This document shows, one piece after another, positions 5,500-11,710 of a stretch of DNA of 11,710 nt. Below the pieces are notes generated by a model. The model was not told the origin of the DNA and searched no databases. It saw only the letters and a list, made by a program, of their open reading frames with translations. Source of the DNA: CAZKEW01 sp964580435. GTDB taxonomy: Bacteria > Acidobacteriota > Aminicenantia > Aminicenantales > UBA8522. The position numbers were made by a program, and so were the translations under genes. Location of the stretch: NCBI GenBank assembly GCA_964580435.1, contig CAZOKP010000085.1, positions 1 to 11,710 on the forward strand, in the 5' to 3' direction. Numbering within the stretch: the first letter of the stretch is position 1; each line of letters opens with the position of its first letter.

Positions 5500-6181
5500 A
5501 CAGGGATTACGGTTCGAGCAATTGCGCGCCTTCCTTTCTTTCTTGGCCAACATAAAAAAGATGGATAAGGTTGATGAACAGGAATGTTTCAGCCGTCATG
5601 GGATCAGCAACATCCGGGCGGGAAGAATTCGCACCCTGACCCCCGTCGAAGACCCGGAAGAAAAAGCTAAAGAAATGATGACAAACAGGGGCAAAATATT
5701 CGAGCCAGAGCTCCTGGACAGGTTCTTTCAGGGCATAGGAGTCTGGCCGGTCGGCGCCATCGTCTCTTTGAGTGATGAGACCGTGGCAATTGTGAGGGGG
5801 ATCAACGAAGAGGATATCTTCAGCCCGGAAGTGGAAGTCATCGCGCCGGAGAGCAAAAAGGAGACCATCAACCTGACAAAAACAAAGACGGTCTATATCA
5901 CCGCGGCCATGAATCCTAAGGCGAAAAGGGAGGGATTACCTCCGTTACCTTTAGGGGGCAGCAAAACGAACGCCATCAAGCGGCCGACTCGCTCTGGGGT
6001 GTTTCCGAGGTTTTTTCTTTGGCCTTTTCGTAGAGGAAGGCCGCCTGGATGTAACTTTCGGCGGCAGCCGCATAGTCTTTCTTCCCCAGGAGCGCTTGCG
6101 CCCGCGCTTCTTCCTTTCCGGCCTCATTATAATGCCAGGGGGCGCGCTGCGCGGCTTTTAGGGAGTCCGCTTCCGCCCTGA
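5465..6181 (+). pseudogene. Broken HD-GYP-type signalling gene, fragment B (C-terminal tail, core deleted)
   Basis: This frame begins at a TTG inside the T run and overlaps fragment A by 35 nt. Residues 5-55 (AKIERIIFEQGLRFEQLRAF, later GISNIRAGRI) match the segment placed just before the HD-GYP core in this type of protein. Residues 63-126 (EEKAKEMMTNRGKIFEPELL, then IGVWPVGAIVSLSD) match the segment just after it, where family members have FdPxLvxxFl...iGiYPvGtlV. The roughly 150-residue metal-binding core with HD and GYP motifs is absent, so the join near 5640-5660 looks like an in-frame deletion scar. Without those residues it could not hydrolyse cyclic-di-GMP. After about residue 130 the sequence loses family character. 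The open frame continues past 5975 only as antisense of the kinase gene. A working small regulator is possible but less likely. Confidence 0.5.
5924..5943 (-). terminator. Possible terminator of the kinase gene
   Basis: On the minus strand, GGAGG, a 5-nt loop, and CCTCC (plus strand 5929-5943) are followed by CTTTT, 33 nt beyond the kinase stop. The stem is short but all G-C rich. It lies inside fragment B of the broken signalling gene. Confidence 0.35.
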
Positions 6182-7967
6182 GCTCTTTCACATAATCCCG
6201 CAGGGCCCGCAGCCCGGTCTCATCGTTGACGGCCTGGAGGCATAGCCCGTAAATTTTCCCCAGAACGGAGTAAAGCGTTTTTGCGCCAGAGAAATCGTCT
6301 TTATTGTAGGCGTCCGCGGCATCCCTCTCTCGTGCGCCGGCGATCCGGAACAACAGATTGTCCTTCCCCGCCGGTAAGTCCGCAGCCGCCCTCCTTTTCC
6401 CCTGCTCCATGTCTGTCCTGGCGGCGTCTGCTTTTTCTTTCTCTTCGACGAGAGCCAGGAGCTTCCTCATTTGGTTCTGCCCTTCCTCATAATTTTTATA
6501 TGATTCCTGGGTTTTTCCGGCGGCGCGCTCTCTCTCCGCTTCTTTGATTTTCGCATCCGCTTCATTCCACATGGCCATCAAACGGCTGTCCGCAGGGATC
6601 TTCCCCTTGATCGCCTCCATCGCCTTTTTCGCCTTTTCGTAGTCCTGCGGGGTCATATATTTTGCGGCCTCTTTCATGAGCCACTCGAAAAATCTGGCGG
6701 CACCTTTCGAGCCTTCGGCCCCCTGGCCGCTGTCCTTGGCCAGACCCGCGATGAATTTTTCAAACTCTTGTTGCGCCTCGCTTTTCGAAGAAGTGGGCGC
6801 AGAAGGCAAGGGCTGCGGCGGCGCTTCGAAAATTGGACGTGAGGGACGGGTATCTTTCTTCTCCCTGGGGAGAAGCCTCCAAACCAGGAAACCCAAAAGA
6901 ACAACGACCGCCAGGATAATGGCCGGTTTGTAGACCTTGTTGAGATTGAATTTTACGGTAATCTCTCTCGAAGTGATGGGTTTGCTTTCTGCCGCGACTT
7001 TTTCCAGAGCAGGAACTCTCTTCCCGATTTTCTCGAGGTCCGCGAGGAGTTCCCTGGCACTCTGGAATCTTTTTTCTTTGGACTTCTCCAGGCATTTCAG
7101 GATCAGGCGGCTCAGGTCCTCGGAGACAAGCGTGTTCAAGTCCCGGGGGTCCTTGGGAATAGCGCTGATATGTTTCAAGGCTATGCTGAGAGGCGTTTCG
7201 CCGACAAATGGCACCCGGCCGGTCACCATCTCATACAGAATCACCCCCAGAGAATAGATGTCCGACCTCTGGTCCACATTCTCCGCCTCGGCCTGTTCAG
7301 GCGACATATACTCCGGCGTCCCGATCAGGACTCCGCTTCCCGTTATGCCCTGGGCCTGGAGCGAACGGGCGATCCCGAAATCCATGATCCGGGCGTTTCC
7401 ATCGCGGTCGATCATGATGTTTTGCGGCTTGAGGTCGCGGTGCAATACCCCCAAGTGATGGGCCTCGGCCAGACCTTCACAAATCTGCTTGGCCACAGAA
7501 ACCGCTTTCGCTTCGGTCAGATGCCCCGACCTTTTGATGAAACTCTTCAAATCTTCTCCCGGCACATACTCCATAGTAATGAAGAACGTCGTGCCTTCCT
7601 GGCCGAGATCATACATGCGGCAAACGTTGCGGTGGGATATTTTGCGGGCAAATTTCAGCTCGTTGCTGAAACGCTCGATGGTTTTCTCATCGGCAGCGAT
7701 CTCGGGCTTGAGGAGCTTCATGGCCACCGCTTCTTTGATCTTCTTATCGAAGACTTTGTAGACCCGGCCCATGCCGCCCTTGCCCAACTCTTCGATGACT
7801 TCGTACCGCCCCGCAAAAGTGCTCCCCCTCTCGAGTTGATGGAGCGGCGCTATCAAAGTCTCCGTCTGGAAAATGAGGCCTTTGCCGGGGGCAGAAAGCG
7901 GCCAGCCGCATTTCCCGCAGAAATTGGTCTCCGCAGGATTTTCAAACTGGCATCTGGAGCACTTCAT
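5976..7967 (-). CDS. Transmembrane Ser/Thr protein kinase with N-terminal zinc ribbon
   Basis: A 663-residue Hanks-type (PknB-like) kinase that phosphorylates proteins on Ser/Thr in the cytoplasm. In order: a zinc ribbon with C3, C6, C17 and C20; the kinase domain at about 55-315 with the glycine loop GKGGMG (62-67), ATP lysine K84 in VAMK, candidate helix-C E103, the catalytic loop HRDLKPQN (176-183, base D178), DFG (196-198) and GTPEYMSPE (216-224), so all catalytic residues are present. One membrane span follows at about 348-366, then a Pro-rich linker, then an extracytoplasmic alanine-rich helical region with TPR-like repeats near 549-573 and 624-648 rather than PASTA domains. The tail presumably senses or docks a ligand outside the membrane. 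Ligand and substrates are unknown. The start is the ATG that begins the zinc ribbon, with only a weak GAGG upstream. The gene is divergent from the metallophosphoesterase, and its 3' end is overlapped in antisense by the broken signalling gene. Confidence 0.93.
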   Translation of the reverse strand: MKCSRCQFENPAETNFCGKCGWPLSAPGKGLIFQTETLIAPLHQLERGSTFAGRYEVIEELGKGGMGRVYKVFDKKIKEAVAMKLLKPEIAADEKTIERFSNELKFARKISHRNVCRMYDLGQEGTTFFITMEYVPGEDLKSFIKRSGHLTEAKAVSVAKQICEGLAEAHHLGVLHRDLKPQNIMIDRDGNARIMDFGIARSLQAQGITGSGVLIGTPEYMSPEQAEAENVDQRSDIYSLGVILYEMVTGRVPFVGETPLSIALKHISAIPKDPRDLNTLVSEDLSRLILKCLEKSKEKRFQSARELLADLEKIGKRVPALEKVAAESKPITSREITVKFNLNKVYKPAIILAVVVLLGFLVWRLLPREKKDTRPSRPIFEAPPQPLPSAPTSSKSEAQQEFEKFIAGLAKDSGQGAEGSKGAARFFEWLMKEAAKYMTPQDYEKAKKAMEAIKGKIPADSRLMAMWNEADAKIKEAERERAAGKTQESYKNYEEGQNQMRKLLALVEEKEKADAARTDMEQGKRRAAADLPAGKDNLLFRIAGARERDAADAYNKDDFSGAKTLYSVLGKIYGLCLQAVNDETGLRALRDYVKELRAEADSLKAAQRAPWHYNEAGKEEARAQALLGKKDYAAAAESYIQAAFLYEKAKEKTSETPQSESAA

Positions 7968-8016
7968 GTCTTCGGCGGCCTCGCGGTCTTTGAAAAAAGG
8001 ATATCAGGTCTTGACT

Positions 8017-8096
8017 CCTCCGTCAAACCGGAGGTGCGCCGCGCCGCCGGGATCAAGAGACCGGATTGTCACGAAGGCCAAGATTCTTAAAAGAAT
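8017..8096. promoter_or_regulatory. Divergent intergenic region with two small inverted repeats
   Basis: The 192-nt gap between the kinase and the metallophosphoesterase must hold both promoters, but I see no convincing -35/-10 pair for either. It does contain CCTCCG/CGGAGG with a 6-nt loop (8017-8034) and ATTCTTAAAAGAAT (8083-8096), a 6-2-6 inverted repeat that could bind a regulator. A TATATT at 8124-8129 is a possible -10 for the plus-strand gene. Confidence 0.25.
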
Positions 8097-8159
8097 ATGG
8101 TGGCAAATTGCGGCGGTTTTGGTTATATTCGGGAGTCCCGCTGACGAGAGGATTATTCA

Positions 8160-9332
8160 ATGAGGAGCTCGGCCATGATCATTTTTCTAGCGGTCGCTCT
8201 ATCCATGTACGGCCTGATCAATTTCTATATTTTAAGAAGGGAGTGGCAGGCCACGGCCGGTCTGGGCAATGTCCGCCCTCTCGTTATGGGCTTTTCTCTG
8301 CTTTTGGTCCTGGCTTATCCTCTCGGCCGGATCGTTGAGCAGGTCTTGCCGGGCGGCCCCGCGGAATTCTTTGACCGGATCGGCTCTTTCTATCTTGTGG
8401 TGATGTTCTATTCCTTCTGTCTTGTCCTCGTCATCGACATACTGAGGCTTGGAAATGCCTTTTTTTCTTTCTTCCCCAAAGCCATCACAGCTCACCCCGA
8501 GAAGGCGGGCTTGATCACATTTTATGTTGTCCTGGGGCTGGTGTTCGCCATCGTTGTCGGTGGGGCGGTCAATGCCGTCCGTCCCCAGGTCCGCACCCTG
8601 GATATTGCCGTTGCTAAACCGGCGGGGGGTCTCTCTGAACTCAAGATCGTCATGGCTTCGGATTTTCACCTGGGGACGACAAACCGCAATGCCTGGCTCG
8701 AAAAAGTTGTGGCCAAGATCAACGGGCTCAAACCCGACATCGTTTTCCTTCCAGGAGATACCGTGGACATGTACGTTCCGCGCGCCGGGGTGATGCAGAT
8801 GATCGCCACGCTCCGGAAACTCTCCGCCCCGCTCGGCGTTTTCTCCGTCACGGGGAACCATGAATATTACGGTGGACTGAAGAAAAACCTCGAATACCTG
8901 GCGCAGGCAGGAGTGAGGGTTCTTCAGGATGAGGCGTTAAGAATTCACGATGATTTTTATCTCATCGGCCGAAAGGACCGGACCGCTTTGAGTTTTAAAG
9001 AGGAGCGAAAAACGTTGCCGGAGATCCTGAGTACTGTCGACACCGGGCTCCCCCTTATTCTCCTCGACCATCAGCCCTATCGCCTCGCGGAAGCTAAGGA
9101 GGCGGGCATCGATGTCCAGCTCTCGGGCCATACCCACGCCGGGCAGCTCTTTCCGCTCAACCTGATCAATAAAAAGGTCTGGGAGCAGTACTGGGGCTAT
9201 CTGCGCAAAGGAAAGACCCAGTATTACGTTTCCTGCGGGGTTGGGACCTGGGGACCTCCCGTAAGGACGGGAAGCCGGCCGGAGATCATCCAGCTCCGGC
9301 TCACATTCAGCCCGGGAAAAAATTCGAACTAA
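8160..9332 (+). CDS. Membrane-anchored calcineurin-like metallophosphoesterase (YkuE/YaeI type)
   Basis: A 390-residue protein with an N-terminal membrane part and a C-terminal two-metal phosphoesterase domain. Hydrophobic spans are near 6-24, 40-56, 76-96 and 116-138. The catalytic domain follows with the full ligand set: SDFHLG (D168, H170), GDTVD (D200), GNHEYY (N233, H234), DHQP (H304) and GHTHAGQ (H324, H326). The GHTHAGQ form is typical of the YkuE/YaeI group (COG1408), some of which act on lipid phosphates such as UDP-diacylglucosamine relatives. The substrate here is unknown. The ATG at 8160 has GAGAGG 8 nt upstream, but ATG 8175 has an equally good AGGAG 7 nt upstream and starts right at the first membrane span (MIIFLAVALS), so the true start may be five codons in. 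It ends 17 nt from the convergent adenosine-specific kinase. Confidence 0.92.
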   Translation: MRSSAMIIFLAVALSMYGLINFYILRREWQATAGLGNVRPLVMGFSLLLVLAYPLGRIVEQVLPGGPAEFFDRIGSFYLVVMFYSFCLVLVIDILRLGNAFFSFFPKAITAHPEKAGLITFYVVLGLVFAIVVGGAVNAVRPQVRTLDIAVAKPAGGLSELKIVMASDFHLGTTNRNAWLEKVVAKINGLKPDIVFLPGDTVDMYVPRAGVMQMIATLRKLSAPLGVFSVTGNHEYYGGLKKNLEYLAQAGVRVLQDEALRIHDDFYLIGRKDRTALSFKEERKTLPEILSTVDTGLPLILLDHQPYRLAEAKEAGIDVQLSGHTHAGQLFPLNLINKKVWEQYWGYLRKGKTQYYVSCGVGTWGPPVRTGSRPEIIQLRLTFSPGKNSN

Positions 9333-9349
9333 AGACAGACGGAATTATC

Positions 9350-9832
9350 TTAGAATTTATACCCGATCTTTCTCAGGAATTCTTTTCTCCACTCGATGTC
9401 GACTTCTCCTTCGATGCCTTTTGTCTTCACGCCGTCGATGACCCCGAGGATTCCCCGGCCGCTTTCTGTTTCGGCGATGATGACTTCAACAGAATTGGCG
9501 GTGGCGCAAAAGACGCGGCAGACCTCAGGGACATTCTTGATAGTGTTGAGGATGTTGACCGGGTAGCCGTTCTCTATGAAAATAATGAACGAGTGGCCGG
9601 CCGAAAGACTCTGGGCATTTTTTTTGGCCAGGTCGATAAGCCGCGCATCATTGCCCGAATAGCGGACGAGCGCCGGTCCCGAAGACTCACAAAAGGCCAG
9701 CCCGAACTTCATTTGCGGAGCCGTATTGACGATCGCCTCGTGGAGATCCTCGACGGTCTTGATAAAATGGGATTGGCCGAGGATAAAATTCATTTCCTCC
9801 GGCTTATTGATCTTAACGACCTTGATGTCCAT
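9350..9832 (-). CDS. Adenosine-specific kinase (PAE2307/DUF355 family)
   Basis: A 160-residue cytoplasmic protein of the small adenosine-specific kinase family (Adenosine_kin), first characterised from archaea and scattered in bacteria. It phosphorylates adenosine to AMP and is unrelated to the PfkB-type kinases. Family features are the MDIKVVKI opening; FILGQSHFIKTVEDLHEA; MKFGLAFCESSGPALVRY; the IIFIENGYPVNILN segment; VCRVFCATANSVEVIIAE; and GRGILGVIDG near the end. Full family length. The frame has an upstream ATG at 9862, but AAGGAGG lies 7 nt before ATG 9832 and the family begins MDIK, so 9832 is the start. It is transcribed away from the fructose bisphosphatase gene across an 87-nt AT-rich gap, and AMP is the classic inhibitor of that enzyme. 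Whether this neighbourhood is functional is inference. Confidence 0.9.
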   Translation of the reverse strand: MDIKVVKINKPEEMNFILGQSHFIKTVEDLHEAIVNTAPQMKFGLAFCESSGPALVRYSGNDARLIDLAKKNAQSLSAGHSFIIFIENGYPVNILNTIKNVPEVCRVFCATANSVEVIIAETESGRGILGVIDGVKTKGIEGEVDIEWRKEFLRKIGYKF

Positions 9833-9854
9833 GTCATTTCCTCCTTGAAATCTT

Positions 9855-9884
9855 ATTATCATATAAATATTCTTAAAGAGACAA
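9855..9884 (-). promoter_or_regulatory. Putative promoter of the adenosine-specific kinase gene
   Basis: On the minus strand, TTGTCT (9879-9884), 18 nt, GATAAT (9855-9860). The start would be near 9849, giving a 17-nt leader with AAGGAGG. A plus-strand promoter for the bisphosphatase must overlap it. The best candidate is TTGAAA (9845-9850), 17 nt, TATTCT (9868-9873), which is weak. Confidence 0.35.
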
Positions 9885-9919
9885 GCTGAGATATATTTTC
9901 ACCAAAAAAGGAGAATCTC

Positions 9920-10948
9920 ATGCCCAATTCGTCCTTCGACCATCTCAAAATCATGACGATCGAGCGTCACATCCTCGAGGAGCAGCGCAGCCATCCCCAG
10001 GCCACCGGAGTCTTGACCAACCTGCTTTATGATATCGCCCTGGCCGGCAAGGTCATCTCGAGCAAAACGACCCGGGCCGGTCTGGCGGAGATCCTGGGCC
10101 GGACCGAAGACATCAATATTCAGGACGAAGAGGTGATGAAGCTCGACCGCTTCGCCGATCTGACGATCTACCGGCTCAACGACCATACGGGACGGCTGGC
10201 CGCCATGGCCTCGGAAGAACAGGCCGATCACTTGCCCATTCCGGAAAAGTACCCTAAGGGCAAATATGTTCTGGTTTATGACCCGTTGGACGGTTCGTCG
10301 AACGTAGACTACAACGTTCCAGTCGGCACGATCTTCGGCATTTACCAGCGCATCAGCCCCGACGGCCCCGGAACAATGGAAGACTTGCTCCAGCCCGGAA
10401 AGAACCTGGTCGCCTCGGGCTATCTCTGCTATGGGTCGAGCACCATGCTCGTTTACACGACCGGGAACGGCGTTCACGGGTTCACCCTGGACCCGACCGT
10501 GGGCGAATTCCTGCTTTCGCATCCCTACATTCGGATGCCGTCACCGCCAAAATATTTCAGCGTCAACCTCGGCTATGAGATCTATTGGAGCGCCGGTGTC
10601 GAGCGCTACACCCAATATCTGCAGGGAGAAGAAGGCGAGATAAAAGGGCTTTCGCTCCGTTACGTCGGCACGCTCGTCTCAGATTTTCACCGCAACCTGC
10701 TGGCGGGAGGAGTTTTCTATTATCCCGCCGACACAAAAGACCCGAAAAAGCCGACCGGCAAGCTGCGCCTCCTCTATGAAGCTGCGCCGCTGGCGTTCAT
10801 CGCCGAGCAGGCCGGAGGCTATGCCTCGGACGGAAGGCGGCGCATCCTGGATATTCAACCCACCTCGCTCCATCAACGCACTCCCCTCTTCATCGGCAAC
10901 CGCAACCTGGTGGAGAAAGCCGAAGAGCTCATCCGAAAACACGACTGA
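9920..10948 (+). CDS. fbp: Class I fructose-1,6-bisphosphatase
   Basis: A 342-residue cytoplasmic enzyme that hydrolyses fructose 1,6-bisphosphate to fructose 6-phosphate, the committed step of gluconeogenesis. The class I signature is clear. Metal ligands are SEE (E99, E100) and DPLDGSSN (D121, D124), with E287 in LLYEAAP. Substrate-binding residues are N216 and Y219 in NLGY, R247 and Y248 in RYVG, Y268 and K281. The AMP site known from the pig enzyme is partly kept: T29, G30 and T33 in ATGVLT, and K115 and Y116 in GKYV. The position of pig Arg140 is Q143 here (GIYQR instead of GIYRK), so AMP inhibition may differ. The ATG is supported by AAGGAG 6 nt upstream. The gene is divergent from the adenosine kinase gene and ends 22 nt from the convergent HAD phosphatase gene. 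Confidence 0.95.
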   Translation: MPNSSFDHLKIMTIERHILEEQRSHPQATGVLTNLLYDIALAGKVISSKTTRAGLAEILGRTEDINIQDEEVMKLDRFADLTIYRLNDHTGRLAAMASEEQADHLPIPEKYPKGKYVLVYDPLDGSSNVDYNVPVGTIFGIYQRISPDGPGTMEDLLQPGKNLVASGYLCYGSSTMLVYTTGNGVHGFTLDPTVGEFLLSHPYIRMPSPPKYFSVNLGYEIYWSAGVERYTQYLQGEEGEIKGLSLRYVGTLVSDFHRNLLAGGVFYYPADTKDPKKPTGKLRLLYEAAPLAFIAEQAGGYASDGRRRILDIQPTSLHQRTPLFIGNRNLVEKAEELIRKHD

Positions 10949-10970
10949 GCGCCCGACAATCCTGGGAGAA

Positions 10971-11639
10971 TCAGGCCAGGAATTCGAGAACGTCTCGGGG
11001 GCTGCCCACAAGCTCTCGGGCGCCGCTCTCCAGGAGTTCTTTCTCCTCCCGGAATCCCCACAGCGCTCCGACCGGAAACATGCCGGCTGAGACGGCCGTC
11101 CTCATATCTACTCCCGTATCTCCGAGATAGATAAACTGCGCCGGCGGGATTCCCAGTTCCCGGGCGATGAGGAGAGCGCCCGCCGGGTCAGGCTTCTGAG
11201 GCAGGTCCGGTCGCGACCCGATGATAAAGGAAAAGTGCCAGCGGGAGAGGAAATGACGGGCCACTCTCTGGGTGAATTTTTCGAGCTTGTTGGAAAGGAC
11301 GTTGAGCTTGATTCCGCGCCGTGCGAGCTCGTCGAGAAGATCGGGAATCCCCGGGTATGGTCGCGTTTTGGCGGCCCAGCGATCTTCGTATTCCGACCGG
11401 AATTCCCGGATACAGGACTGAACGGTCATCTCGCTTCTCTCCAGAAGAGGCAGCGATCGCTCGGCCAGGGAGCGCATTCCATCCCCCGTGAGGTATCTAT
11501 ACGAAGCTGTTTCATGGGCCGGATAGCCCATCCGTTTGAGAGCCGTATTCATCGAGTCGGCGATGTCCTCGAGAGTGTCAAGAAGCGTCCCGTCCAAATC
11601 GAAAATCACAGCGCGGCGCTTGAGTCTGGAACTTTTCAT
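10971..11639 (-). CDS. HAD-superfamily phosphatase, phosphoglycolate phosphatase-like
   Basis: A 222-residue cytoplasmic HAD hydrolase with a C1-type helical cap. Motif I is VIFDLDGTLLD (nucleophile D14, acid/base D16), motif II is VLSNK (S116, N117), motif III is the lysine of QKPDP (K149) and motif IV is LGDTGVDM (D174, D178). The cap lies at about 22-90. Length and motif spacing match the Gph group, which removes phosphate from 2-phosphoglycolate left by DNA repair or oxygenase activity. Pyrophosphatase PpaX and beta-phosphoglucomutase-like enzymes share this layout, so the substrate is not settled by sequence alone. The ATG has only a weak AGAAG-type ribosome-binding site. The promoter lies at 11672-11700. 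The stop codon sits within a small inverted repeat (TCCTGG 10960-10965, CCAGGA 10976-10981) shared with the convergent bisphosphatase gene. Confidence 0.88.
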   Translation of the reverse strand: MKSSRLKRRAVIFDLDGTLLDTLEDIADSMNTALKRMGYPAHETASYRYLTGDGMRSLAERSLPLLERSEMTVQSCIREFRSEYEDRWAAKTRPYPGIPDLLDELARRGIKLNVLSNKLEKFTQRVARHFLSRWHFSFIIGSRPDLPQKPDPAGALLIARELGIPPAQFIYLGDTGVDMRTAVSAGMFPVGALWGFREEKELLESGARELVGSPRDVLEFLA

Positions 11640-11671
11640 TCTCTTCTTCTGGCCTGATACGAGAACGGCTT

Positions 11672-11700
11672 ATTTTATACAGGTCTTTAGACGGCGTCAA
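11672..11700 (-). promoter_or_regulatory. Sigma70-type promoter of the HAD phosphatase gene
   Basis: On the minus strand, TTGACG (11695-11700), 17 nt, TAAAAT (11672-11677), with the start expected near 11665 and a leader of about 25 nt to the ATG at 11639. Five of six -35 bases match the consensus. Confidence 0.6.
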
Positions 11701-11710
11701 AGGCTTTGCT

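Noticed and set aside
8097..8115. Sigma54-type promoter at GGTGGCAAATTGCGG
   Set aside because: GG and GC elements are present but too close together for the required spacing.
9333..9349. Shared terminator between the converging metallophosphoesterase and adenosine kinase genes
   Set aside because: The 17-nt gap has no convincing stem or T run on either strand.

Overview
The window is an ordinary-looking chromosomal stretch from a bacterium of moderate to high GC, read here as an uncultured, probably anaerobic lineage. Ca. Aminicenantes or a relative near the Acidobacteria is my best guess from the gene mix: a B12-dependent ribonucleotide reductase, an archaeal-type adenosine-specific kinase, a zinc-ribbon Ser/Thr kinase with an extracytoplasmic helical tail, and a HypE-like AIR-synthase protein. 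The taxonomic guess is inference. I see no rRNA, tRNA, CRISPR array, transposase or phage gene.

Layout. 1-35: the edge of a widespread palindromic intergenic repeat abutting the stop of the first gene. 35-2104 (minus strand): a HypE/PurM-like AIR-synthase-family protein and a secreted HExxH metalloprotease-like protein. Each is preceded by a copy of the same 73-nt element (1121-1193 and 2248-2320, 58/73 identical). The element combines a two-tier stem-loop with a minus-strand -35/17/-10 promoter. 2343-2636 (plus): an MTH1187/YkoF-type thiamine-binding protein with a TTG start. 2729-4816 (plus): a class II ribonucleotide reductase behind a promoter packed with palindromes, closed by a strong hairpin at 4840-4862.

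4863-5975 is the decayed part of the window. A GC-rich structured block (about 4863-5000) is followed by what looks like a broken HD-GYP-type signalling gene. It has no start codon, it changes frame at a run of six T, and it seems to have lost its catalytic HD core while keeping the flanking segments. It runs antisense into the 3' end of the kinase gene.

5976-7967 (minus): a transmembrane Ser/Thr protein kinase. 8160-9332 (plus): a membrane-anchored YkuE/YaeI-type metallophosphoesterase, divergent from the kinase. 9350-9832 (minus): an adenosine-specific kinase, divergent from 9920-10948 (plus), a class I fructose-1,6-bisphosphatase. 10971-11639 (minus): a HAD phosphatase of the phosphoglycolate phosphatase type, convergent with the bisphosphatase and read from a good sigma70-type promoter at 11672-11700.

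Most genes are single transcription units on alternating strands, so there is little operon logic. The most interesting points are the duplicated hairpin-promoter element, the broken HD-GYP gene, the palindromic ribonucleotide reductase promoter, and the pairing of an AMP-forming adenosine kinase with a fructose bisphosphatase whose AMP site looks altered.
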